DNA of 57,401 bases. Source: Pseudomonadota bacterium (GTDB taxonomy: Bacteria > Myxococcota_A > Bradymonadia > UBA4248). The number at the start of each line of letters is the position of its first letter. Position 1 is the first letter of the stretch. The notes beneath the pieces were generated by a model. That model ran no database searches. It worked only from the letters and a program-made list of their open reading frames with translations, and was not told the DNA's origin. Shown in pieces: positions 7,157-14,329 of the stretch. Both the position numbers and the translations under genes were made by a program. The stretch is taken from assembly GCA_017441205.1 (NCBI GenBank), contig JAFRYG010000211.1, forward strand, positions 1 through 57,401, read 5' to 3'.

Positions 7157-8496
7157 GAGTGTGGATGGTTGACCATGAGAGGGGGTTGTCCGGTCTGAAT
7201 GATGACGTCGCGCCACAGATCGCCGTCGGGATCGATGAGGTTGCGTCTGCCGATCGAAAGTTTGATGGGAACGTGGACGTAGCGGTCGTGAACCATTGAC
7301 ATGAGGACGCCGGTTTTTCCGCACATGGCCGCATGGACGGCGTTGGCGCCCAGACGCGAGCAGTAGATGGAGTCATTCGGATTGGCTTCGCTGCCGCGAA
7401 TGATGTAGCTCGGGTCGATGTATTTGAGGTTGATGGTCGTGCCGTCGAGTTTGGCCATTTCTGAGATTTTGGATTTCAGGAAAACGCCGATATCACTCAG
7501 GACTTTGTTTCCGGAGGCATCGACCTGGTCGGAAGCAGCGAGCAGGTTCTGGCCAGCGCCTTCGGCGACGAGGATGACGGCATGGTGGCGGGACGCAAGG
7601 CGTTTTTTCAGGTTTTCCCAGAGGCCATTGGGACCGGCGAGTTCGAAGGGAACTTCGGGAATCAGAACGTAGTTGACGTCGTTCGAAGCCAGCGCGGTAT
7701 TGGCCGCAATAAAGCCGGATTCCCGGCCCATGACCTTGACGAGGCCAACGCCGTTGATGGCTCCGCGCGCTTCGGTATGGGCGGCATTGACGACTTTGAC
7801 AGCCTGCGAAACGGCAGTTTCGAAGCCGAAGGATCGCTGAATAAAGCTCAGATCGTTGTCGATCGTTTTGGGGATGCCGATGACGGCCAGTTTGCGGCCT
7901 CGTTTTTGGGCTTCTTCGTAAATCTTGTAGGCGCCGTGCTGCGTTCCGTCGCCGCCGATCGTGAACAGAATGTTCAGATTCATCTGTTCAATGGCGTCCA
8001 TGATGGCTTCGGTATTGGCACCGCCGCGCGATGAACCGAGCATCGTACCGCCGTGCTGATGAATATTTGATACGATGGAAGGCGTCAGCTGAATGGGTTC
8101 GTAGCCATATTCGGGCAAAAATCCGCAGTAACCAAAGGGAATGCCCAGAATATTCTGGACGCCGTACTGGAACCAGAGCGTCATGACGAGCGAACGGATG
8201 ACGTCGTTCAGGCCGGGACAAAGGCCGCCGCATGTGACGATACCGGCACATACCTTTTTGGGATCAAAGTAAATTTTTTCGCGGGGGCCGGCCTTTTCGA
8301 GCAGCTGTTCGCGGACAAAGACGGTCTTGAGGGTTTTGCCGCTGGCTTCCAAATCCTGGTCGATATTGTAGATGATCTTTTCGTTGTCATCGACGTAGTT
8401 GGCAACCATGTCGTTCATGCGGGTCGAAAGATGAACTGGTGAGGGAATTTTGCAGGGGCCCAGTGTTTCAATGCTAAAATCTATGTTTTCTGCCAT
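7153..8496 (-). CDS. ATP-dependent 6-phosphofructokinase (plant/trypanosome-like group)
   Basis: A 447-aa phosphofructokinase that phosphorylates fructose 6-phosphate at the committing step of glycolysis. Seen motifs: GGLCPGLN (90-97), GGDGT (181-185), PKTIDND (209-215, catalytic Asp), MGRESGF and EGAGQ. Gly at GGDG position four predicts ATP use, while Lys in PKTIDND is the residue found in PPi-dependent and long ATP-dependent enzymes such as trypanosomal PFK. The length (about 120 aa more than E. coli PfkA, mostly N-terminal) also fits that long group. The start at 8496 follows GGATAG. It heads the pfk-mazG-coiled-coil operon. Confidence 0.9.
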   Translation of the reverse strand: MAENIDFSIETLGPCKIPSPVHLSTRMNDMVANYVDDNEKIIYNIDQDLEASGKTLKTVFVREQLLEKAGPREKIYFDPKKVCAGIVTCGGLCPGLNDVIRSLVMTLWFQYGVQNILGIPFGYCGFLPEYGYEPIQLTPSIVSNIHQHGGTMLGSSRGGANTEAIMDAIEQMNLNILFTIGGDGTQHGAYKIYEEAQKRGRKLAVIGIPKTIDNDLSFIQRSFGFETAVSQAVKVVNAAHTEARGAINGVGLVKVMGRESGFIAANTALASNDVNYVLIPEVPFELAGPNGLWENLKKRLASRHHAVILVAEGAGQNLLAASDQVDASGNKVLSDIGVFLKSKISEMAKLDGTTINLKYIDPSYIIRGSEANPNDSIYCSRLGANAVHAAMCGKTGVLMSMVHDRYVHVPIKLSIGRRNLIDPDGDLWRDVIIQTGQPPLMVNHPHS

Positions 8497-8833
8497 GAAT
8501 CTATCCTAATAGAGTGATTGATCTGCGGTTTTTTCAATCCGTCACGGACGGTTAAAAATAACCACAAGTATGTTTAGTGCATTATGGACGTTTGGTCATT
8601 AACAATTTTAGCTTGGAGCTTAGAGCTGGAGCCTGGAGCTTATAGAGGTGAATGCATTATTTTGATCTCAAGCAAGGTCCTTTGTAATTGCATAACTCCC
8701 AACTTCCAACTCCAACTCATGATGCCGCGACACGTCCCTGTAAAATCATTTTGGTATTAAAACTGCGTTTAAAATACAGTAAAAGAGCTATGGGATACCG
8801 CCGATAACGGCGATACAACATTGAGGTTAAGCT
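8497..8833. other. Divergent spacer with simple repeats
   Basis: A 337-bp spacer between divergent pfk and ridA. It contains an AGCTTGGAGC/AGCCTGGAGC array (8608-8643, also seen at 44302-44337) and an inverted AACTCCCAACTTCC array (8695-8720). The last 70 bp before ridA are AT-rich and probably hold its promoter. No gene seen. Confidence 0.6.
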
Positions 8834-9220
8834 ATGGAAAAAGTCATCATTTCGACGCAGCAGGCACCGGCTGCGATTGGTCCGTATTCGCAGGCAATTC
8901 GCGTGGGACAGTTCGTTTTTCTTTCGGGACAGCTCGGCATTGATCCCAAATCCGGCGAACTCAAAGAGGGAATCGTCGCTCAGACACAGCAGTCTCTCGA
9001 TAATATCGGCGCGATTCTGACCTCACTTGGTCTCAATTATTCGCACGTCGTCAAGACGACGGTGTTTGTCAGGGATCTGGATGATTTCGCCACGGTCAAC
9101 GAAGTTTATGGCCGTGTCTTTAAGGAAGATGCGCCAGCTCGTTCGTGCGTCGAAGTCAGCCGCCTGCCCAAAAAAGGACTGGTCGAAATCGAGTGTATCG
9201 CGGTTTATCCTGAAAAGTAG
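8834..9220 (+). CDS. ridA: RidA family reactive-intermediate (enamine/imine) deaminase
   Basis: A 128-aa protein with the full RidA fold: GPYSQAIRVGQFVFLSGQLGIDP near the N-terminus, VVKTTVFVRDLDDFATVNEVYGRVF in the middle, and PARSCVEVSRLPKKGLVEIECIAV at the end. The Arg in PARS is the residue that binds the carboxylate of 2-iminoacids in active RidA, and the final Glu of VEIE is also conserved. It likely detoxifies 2-aminoacrylate formed by PLP enzymes. The start follows GAGG at a good distance. phaR begins 17 bp downstream, so the two are probably co-transcribed. Confidence 0.95.
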   Translation: MEKVIISTQQAPAAIGPYSQAIRVGQFVFLSGQLGIDPKSGELKEGIVAQTQQSLDNIGAILTSLGLNYSHVVKTTVFVRDLDDFATVNEVYGRVFKEDAPARSCVEVSRLPKKGLVEIECIAVYPEK

Positions 9221-9237
9221 GGAAAGAGAGGTGCCCC

Positions 9238-9798
9238 ATGGATCAGGATCAAAAGAAGATCATCACAATCAAGCGGTATTCGAACCGCAAGCTCTACGAT
9301 ACGTCACAGAGCCGCTACATTACTTTGGCTGAACTTGGGGAACTGGTGCGCCGCGGTGAGAATATCGAAGTCATCGACAATGATACCCGGGCGGATTTGA
9401 CCGAAATGACGCTGACTCAGGTTCTGATGGCTCAGCAAAAACAAAAACAAAAGGGCATCCGCAATCTCGTACAGTCGCAGGCCGAGATCCTGCTTCAGCG
9501 CATCAGTGTGCCGGTGCAGCAAATACGCGATGAAGCGCTTCGACAGGTCGAAAAACAGGTCGAAAAGCTCAAACGCCGCAGCGAAAGTCAGGAATCCCCG
9601 GAGGCCGGTGAGACCCCGGAAGTTCATGAACGACCGGTAGCATCCATCCTGACAAAACTGGAGTCCCTCAAGGCAAGTTCTGACGAAAAGCTGCTTTCAC
9701 TGCTGCTGGTACAGCGCCTCGAACAGCTCGAAAGCGAAGTCGCCGATCTCAAGCGCCGTCTCGAACTGCTCGAAAAGAAGGATGATGAACGCTATTGA
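9238..9798 (+). CDS. phaR: PhaR-type polyhydroxyalkanoate synthesis regulator
   Basis: A 186-aa protein. Residues 5-66 match the PHB/PHA accumulation regulator DNA-binding domain (ITIKRYSNRKLYDTSQSRYITLAELGELVRRG...DNDTRADLTEMTLTQVL). The rest is a charged helix with two coiled-coil stretches (about 78-120 and 150-186). In PHA-producing bacteria this domain binds both PHB granules and phasin promoters; no pha synthesis gene is in this window, so the local target is unknown. The stop codon TGA (9796-9798) is the first three bases of a TGAGTT repeat array, which suggests the array landed at or reshaped the gene's 3' end. Confidence 0.88.
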   Translation: MDQDQKKIITIKRYSNRKLYDTSQSRYITLAELGELVRRGENIEVIDNDTRADLTEMTLTQVLMAQQKQKQKGIRNLVQSQAEILLQRISVPVQQIRDEALRQVEKQVEKLKRRSESQESPEAGETPEVHERPVASILTKLESLKASSDEKLLSLLLVQRLEQLESEVADLKRRLELLEKKDDERY

Positions 9799-9836
9799 GT
9801 TGTGAGTTGGAAGTTGGAAGTTGGGAGTTGGGAGTT
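9796..9836 (+). repeat. Left TGAGTT array of the four-helix-bundle unit
   Basis: Five to six 7-8 bp units (TGAGTTG, GAAGTTG, GGAGTTG). It begins exactly with the phaR stop codon. A shorter second array (9911-9941) and a hairpin with GACGTGT/ACACGTC arms (9887-9904) follow. Confidence 0.85.
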
Positions 9837-9965
9837 ATTGGGAATTCGTAATTCGTAATGCTTATGCTCAATGGATAGGGGGTAGAGACGTGTTGCGACA
9901 CGTCTGTACTTGGAAGTTGGAAGTTGTGAGTTGGATGTTGGACGATATTGATAGTGTGAAAGATA

Positions 9966-10316
9966 ATGGGAAGCTGTTACAAAGATCTGATTATTTGGCA
10001 GAAAGCAATGGAAGTAGCGAAAAATGTTTATGTTTTGGTAAAGAAACTTCCAAAAGATGAAACATATGCGCTGAGTGACCAGATGAGACGAGCTGCAGTA
10101 TCGATTCCATCAAACATAGCTGAAGGACAGGGGAGAGCATACACTCGCTCGTTCAGCCAGTTTTTGTCGATTGCGAGGGGATCTGCTTTGGAACTGGAAA
10201 CGCAGCTTCAATTATGTGTGATGATTCAATATCTCTCTCAGGAAGATATACAACCAACAATGGACTTGCTGGAGGAAATAGAACGGATGATTCACTCGAT
10301 AAAACTGAAGCTATAA
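9966..10316 (+). CDS. Four-helix-bundle protein (23S rRNA-intervening-sequence protein family)
   Basis: A 116-aa protein matching the family first found inside 23S rRNA intervening sequences: YKDLIIWQKAMEVAKNVYVLVKKLPKDE, then LSDQMRRAAVSIPSNIAEGQGR, then FLSIARGSALELETQL and a final helix. The SIPSNIAEG block is the family hallmark. The fold is a pentameric four-helix bundle related to the Avd accessory protein of diversity-generating retroelements (established for the family). Here it is not inside an rRNA gene but lies between phaR and a helicase, flanked by inverted TGAGTT arrays. A single gene with no partner is typical; the molecular role is unknown. Confidence 0.9.
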   Translation: MGSCYKDLIIWQKAMEVAKNVYVLVKKLPKDETYALSDQMRRAAVSIPSNIAEGQGRAYTRSFSQFLSIARGSALELETQLQLCVMIQYLSQEDIQPTMDLLEEIERMIHSIKLKL

Positions 10317-10350
10317 AACTCCCAACTCATAACTCATAACTCATAACTCA
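10317..10350 (-). repeat. Right inverted TGAGTT array
   Basis: Units AACTCCC and AACTCAT repeated about five times, the reverse complement of the left array type. The last TCA (10348-10350) reads as the TGA stop of the helicase on the minus strand. Confidence 0.85.
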
Positions 10351-12378
10351 ATTAAACAAAGCCCTCATCTGCGCAAAGCGCTGTTCCATGATTTTTTCCT
10401 GTTCTTTGCGCAGTTTTTGTGCAGTTTCGGAGTCGGATGAGTCCGTCTTTTCGATGACGGATTCGGGAATATCGCTCAAGAATCGCGAAGGTGTGATATC
10501 GATGGTTTCGTACATCTTGCGTCGGTTTTGCGTGTACGTGATCGTGAGGTGCTTTTTGGCCCGCGTAATACCGACGTAAAATAGCCGTCGTTCTTCCGAA
10601 AGCGCTGGTTCATTGAGCGAATTTGCATGCGGAAGCAGGTTTTCTTCGCAGCCGACGATAAAAACATAAGCGAATTCAAGACCTTTGGATGAATGCAGGG
10701 TCATGAGTGTGATTTCGTCGGGATTTTCTTCCTCTTCCTTCTGGGGCGGTTCGAGGGCGACGTTCTGCAGGAATGCAAACAAATCCCTGCCTTCCCTGCG
10801 TTCGAAGGCGGCCAGGGCATTGACGAGTTCATCGATGTTCTCGCGCCGGCGCTGTGCATTTTCGTCGGAATTGCTCGAACTCTGGATGTACTCGATGTAG
10901 TGGATGTCTTTGATGTAGCTGTCCAGAATCGTCGCCAGAGGCTCGGATTTGGCCATGAATCGCCGATGATAGGTTTCGAGGAGGTTCACGAATTCCGTCA
11001 GTTTGAGGCGCGCTGCGGGCTGCAGGGTCGTTCCCTGGCTTTCGGCTTTGACGGCTTCAAAAAACGAGATTTTTTCGCTTTTCGAGACTTCGTCCAGATG
11101 TCCAAGTGCTGCGGCGGCGATGCCGCGCCGCGGTGTATTGATGATCCGCCGCAGGGCAAGTTCGTCGTGAAATGAAAAAGCAGCCCTCAGATAAAAGATG
11201 AGATCTCGGATTTCGGCATGCTCATAGAACTTCGAACCGCCGACGATGCGGTAGGGAAGCATCGATTCGATGAGCTTTTCCTCGATGACCCTGCTCTGCG
11301 GATTCGTGCGGTACAGGATCGCAAAATCCCGGTAGCTCAGATTTTTTACGCCTTTGAGCTGCGCGATCTGTTCGATGACGAATCCGGCTTCTTCTTCGGG
11401 AGTGGTGCAGGATATGGACTGAATTTTTTCGCCTTCGCGGACCTGGCTCCATAGCTTTTTGGGATGGCGCACGGTATTCCTTGCAATGACTGCGTTGGCT
11501 GCATCCAGGATGACCTGCGTTGAACGGTAGTTCTGTTCGAGCGAAACGACTTTGACGTTTTCGAACAATTTGGGGAATTCGAGAATATGGCTCGAATCCG
11601 CGCCGCGGAATGCATAAATCGATTGGTCGTCATCGCCGACGACCATGAGATTCGCGCGTTCCCTGCACAAAAGCTGCAGCATTCTGAACTGGAGCGCATT
11701 CGTATCCTGGTATTCGTCGACGAGCAGATATTGCCAGCTCTTGGCGTATTGCTGCCGGACATCTTCGCAGGTTTCAAAAATCTCCGTGGGCAGTGCAATC
11801 ATATCGTCAAAATCGACGGCATTCATCGATTTGCGAACGATCTGGTAATGGTCAAAGATTTTGGCCAGCGTCCGTCCCTGCGGTTTCCAGCGCATGCCGG
11901 GCAAATCGAGCGGAGCTACATGGGCCGTCTTGACCTTCGAGATAAACCCGAGCAGCATCTGCGGATCATACGTCGAACCCTGCAGATGCAGATCCTTGAG
12001 TACATTTCGGATGATCGAAAGCTGATCGTCGGTATCGATGATGGCAAACGGGAGTTTCCATCCCAGTCTGGGAATGTGGGTCCTCAGAATATTGGCGCCC
12101 AGCGCGTGAAATGTCGACAGGTGGCTGCGTTTTGCCTTGGCGTCGCCGATGAGCTGGGCAACCCTCTGGCGCAGTTCCCGCGCGGCTTTGTTGGTAAAAC
12201 TGACGGCGACGATGGACGCCGGATCGACATTGCGGTAGTCGATAAGGTACGCAATGCGGTGCGCAATAATTCTCGTTTTGCCGCTTCCTGCCCCGGCCAG
12301 AACGAGGATGGGACCTTCGTTGTGCAAAACGGCTTCGAGCTGCTGCGGATTAAAAAGATTTCTGTCAAACTGGTACAT
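10348..12378 (-). CDS. UvrD/Rep-family ATP-dependent DNA helicase
   Basis: A superfamily 1A 3'-5' DNA helicase of about 676 aa. Visible motifs are Walker A AGAGSGKT, motif Ia SFTNKAARELRQRV, motif II DEYQDTN, motif III GDDDQSIYAFRGA, motif IV EQNYRST, motif V TLHSSKGLEF and motif VI YVGITRAKK, in the correct order. It lacks a RecB-like nuclease, and its length and motifs are closest to Rep/PcrA. These enzymes act in replication restart, nucleotide excision or mismatch repair. I chose the ATG at 12376-12378, just before the conserved NPQQLEAV; the frame is open to 12426 but neither start has a clear binding site. The C-terminus ends ALFN and its stop lies in the repeat array. Confidence 0.9.
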   Translation of the reverse strand: MYQFDRNLFNPQQLEAVLHNEGPILVLAGAGSGKTRIIAHRIAYLIDYRNVDPASIVAVSFTNKAARELRQRVAQLIGDAKAKRSHLSTFHALGANILRTHIPRLGWKLPFAIIDTDDQLSIIRNVLKDLHLQGSTYDPQMLLGFISKVKTAHVAPLDLPGMRWKPQGRTLAKIFDHYQIVRKSMNAVDFDDMIALPTEIFETCEDVRQQYAKSWQYLLVDEYQDTNALQFRMLQLLCRERANLMVVGDDDQSIYAFRGADSSHILEFPKLFENVKVVSLEQNYRSTQVILDAANAVIARNTVRHPKKLWSQVREGEKIQSISCTTPEEEAGFVIEQIAQLKGVKNLSYRDFAILYRTNPQSRVIEEKLIESMLPYRIVGGSKFYEHAEIRDLIFYLRAAFSFHDELALRRIINTPRRGIAAAALGHLDEVSKSEKISFFEAVKAESQGTTLQPAARLKLTEFVNLLETYHRRFMAKSEPLATILDSYIKDIHYIEYIQSSSNSDENAQRRRENIDELVNALAAFERREGRDLFAFLQNVALEPPQKEEEENPDEITLMTLHSSKGLEFAYVFIVGCEENLLPHANSLNEPALSEERRLFYVGITRAKKHLTITYTQNRRKMYETIDITPSRFLSDIPESVIEKTDSSDSETAQKLRKEQEKIMEQRFAQMRALFN

Positions 12379-12440
12379 TTTGCGGTTTAATGTGGGGCGC
12401 CCTTTTGCGGCATACTGCCGCTGCAAGTGCGCGCCGTGTC

Positions 12441-12500
12441 TATTTCGGCCTGCGGCCTCAATACGCCCCGGCCCTTTGGGGGTGCCGGCTGCGCCGGCTG
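12441..12500. repeat. Palindrome-rich spacer upstream of the MEMO fusion gene
   Basis: Two hairpins: CGGCC/GGCC within a TATTTCGGCC...GGCCTCAATA context, and GCCGGC/GCCGGC around TGC. The first closely resembles 30138-30158. It lies between the divergent helicase and MEMO-fusion genes. Confidence 0.55.
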
Positions 12501-12559
12501 ACCCTTGCTACACTATTTTCCTTCATGATATGAAACAAAATCATATTCCTTTTGCAGGT

Positions 12560-14191
12560 ATGCAAAAACTCATCATTGCAGGACTTTGCGCAATGCTGCT
12601 GCTGACCTCCGGATGTGCATCCAAAAAGGCAGATCCATTGCCGGATTCACTGGCGCTGTCTGCAGACAAGCCTTCCGATTCAGCAGACAAACCCAGCGAT
12701 TCAGCAGAAAAGTCCTCTGATCCATCGACAGGAAAGACCATGAAAATTCGACCTTCGGCACTGGCAGGCCGCTGGTATTCTGCCAACCCACAGGAACTTC
12801 GCGCGAGCATTGATGGCTATCTGCGCGATGCCAAACAAGAAGCTGTTCCCGGTGTGCGGGCTATCGTCGTACCGCATGCCGGTCATTACTGGTCGGGGCC
12901 GACGGCCGCAGAGGCCTATCGTGCGCTCGGAAAAACGACATATCGGCGAGTTTTTATCTTCTGTCCCAATCATCGCGTGCCCGTTCGCGGGGCCGTCAGC
13001 GTGAGTGCGGATGCATTTGAGACGCCGCTCGGAAATATCCCGGTCGATCGCAGGACTGTCGATGCCTGGCAGGCCGGCGGCTTGATTCGTATCGACGACG
13101 GCGCCCATAAGCTCGAGCATGCCATCGAAATCCAGCTGCCCTTTTTGCAGGTCATTTTCGCAGATCACATGCCTGCCATCGTCCCCATCATCGCCGGCGA
13201 ACTCAGCACTTCCGAAGTTCAGGCGATTGCGGCGAAACTTCGCGAGGAAATGGGGCCGGATGATTTGCTGCTGATTTCGAGCGATTTTCTGCACTACGGC
13301 GAGAATTACGGCTATGTGCCGTTCGGAGCGCCGGTTCAGGAAAATATCCGGAAGTACGATGCGCGAACGATTGAGGCCATTCAAAAGCTCGATGGCAGCA
13401 GTTTTGAAAAATTCGCGCGCGAAACACCCCATGCCGCCTGCGGCATCAACTCCCTGCGAATCCTTGCCTTTACCTTCGAACACAGTCATTACCAGGCCCG
13501 GGAACTCGCTTATGATACGTCGGGACGCCGTTCCGGCGAAGACGATATGTCCGTTTCGTACGTGGCTATGGCCATTACAGATACCAATTCGGGAGAGAAT
13601 ATGAACGACGGAAACATGAATGCAGATAAATCGAAGACACCGGTTTCACCGGCAGCACAAAAGACTGCGCACGATATCGTCCGGCGCGCTCTGCGCGCAG
13701 CGGTCGATGCCCAGAGAACCTCGCCGCTTCCCGCTGATATTGATTTGGGGAGCGATTCCGATGTGTTCCGGGAATCCTATGGCGTATTCGTGACCCTGAA
13801 TGAACCGAACGGAAACCTGCGCGGGTGCATCGGCAATATTCTGCCGGTGGCGACATTGGCCGAAAGCCTCTGGGGACGCGCGCAGGATGTCGCACTCAAC
13901 GATCCGCGCTTCGATCCGGTTCAGCCCGGGGAATTGCCGGGCCTGAGCATTGAGATCTCCGTTCTGACGAAGCCGGAACCGATTCCGGGGCCCGATCATA
14001 TCGTGATCGGAAAACACGGCGTCGTCATGCGGAAATTGGGGAGATCCGCAGTTTTCCTGCCTCAGGTCGCGCCGGAACAGGGCTGGAACGTCGAACAGAT
14101 GCTGACCGCGCTTTCGCGCAAAGCGGGACTGGCCCCGCAGGCATGGCGCGAAGGTGCTGAGTTCTCGGTCTTCGAGGCGCAGGTGTTTTAG
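12560..14191 (+). CDS. MEMO (AmmeMemoRadiSam B) - AMMECR1 (AmmeMemoRadiSam A) fusion lipoprotein
   Basis: A 543-aa fusion. Residues 1-19 are a lipoprotein signal (MQKLIIAGLCAMLLLTSGC), then a Ser/Asp/Lys-rich linker with a DSADKPSDSA repeat. Next is a MEMO/class III dioxygenase-like domain (IRPSALAGRWY, VVPHAGHYWSG, FCPNHR, EHAIEIQLPFLQ, SSDFLHYGE, AACGINSL) and after a short linker an AMMECR1 domain (GVFVTLNEPNGNLRGCIGN, DVALNDPRFDPV, EISVLTKPEP, GKHGVVM). MEMO and AMMECR1 genes usually sit beside a radical SAM gene; none is nearby. Substrate and reaction are unknown for the family. Two starts are possible (12530 or 12560); 12560 gives an ideal lipoprotein signal. Confidence 0.88.
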   Translation: MQKLIIAGLCAMLLLTSGCASKKADPLPDSLALSADKPSDSADKPSDSAEKSSDPSTGKTMKIRPSALAGRWYSANPQELRASIDGYLRDAKQEAVPGVRAIVVPHAGHYWSGPTAAEAYRALGKTTYRRVFIFCPNHRVPVRGAVSVSADAFETPLGNIPVDRRTVDAWQAGGLIRIDDGAHKLEHAIEIQLPFLQVIFADHMPAIVPIIAGELSTSEVQAIAAKLREEMGPDDLLLISSDFLHYGENYGYVPFGAPVQENIRKYDARTIEAIQKLDGSSFEKFARETPHAACGINSLRILAFTFEHSHYQARELAYDTSGRRSGEDDMSVSYVAMAITDTNSGENMNDGNMNADKSKTPVSPAAQKTAHDIVRRALRAAVDAQRTSPLPADIDLGSDSDVFRESYGVFVTLNEPNGNLRGCIGNILPVATLAESLWGRAQDVALNDPRFDPVQPGELPGLSIEISVLTKPEPIPGPDHIVIGKHGVVMRKLGRSAVFLPQVAPEQGWNVEQMLTALSRKAGLAPQAWREGAEFSVFEAQVF

Positions 14192-14199
14192 AGCACATT

Positions 14200-14222
14200 G
14201 GGCGATCGCATTGGGTCGCCCC
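14200..14222. repeat. GGGCGA...TCGCCCC hairpin repeat, copy 1
   Basis: Arms GGGCGA and TCGCCC flank a loop containing ATTGGG. Near-identical copies occur at 14271-14293 and 20201-20223. Confidence 0.75.
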
Positions 14223-14270
14223 TACGCTCGCTGCCTCGGATTCATCTGGGCGGTTTGTTTTGCTCGCTTC

Positions 14271-14293
14271 GGGCGACCACATTGGGTCGCCCC
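14271..14293. repeat. GGGCGA...TCGCCCC hairpin repeat, copy 2
   Basis: Same motif as 14200-14222, preceded by CTCGCTTC, which resembles the CTTGCTTC before copy 3 at 20201. Confidence 0.75.
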
Positions 14294-14329
14294 TGGTTGG
14301 GCATCCAGTACCTGATTCTGTCAGAACAT

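Larger units (their letters stand above)
9796..10350. mobile_element. Candidate repeat-bounded unit carrying a four-helix-bundle gene
   Basis: A 555-bp unit bounded on the left by TGAGTTGTGAGTTGG-type repeats and on the right by the inverted version (AACTCATAACTCA). It carries one gene, the four-helix-bundle protein. The outermost TGA of each boundary supplies the stop codon of the neighbour: phaR on the left, the helicase on the right. No transposase is present. The mobile interpretation is inference from inverted boundary arrays and their precise placement. Confidence 0.4.
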
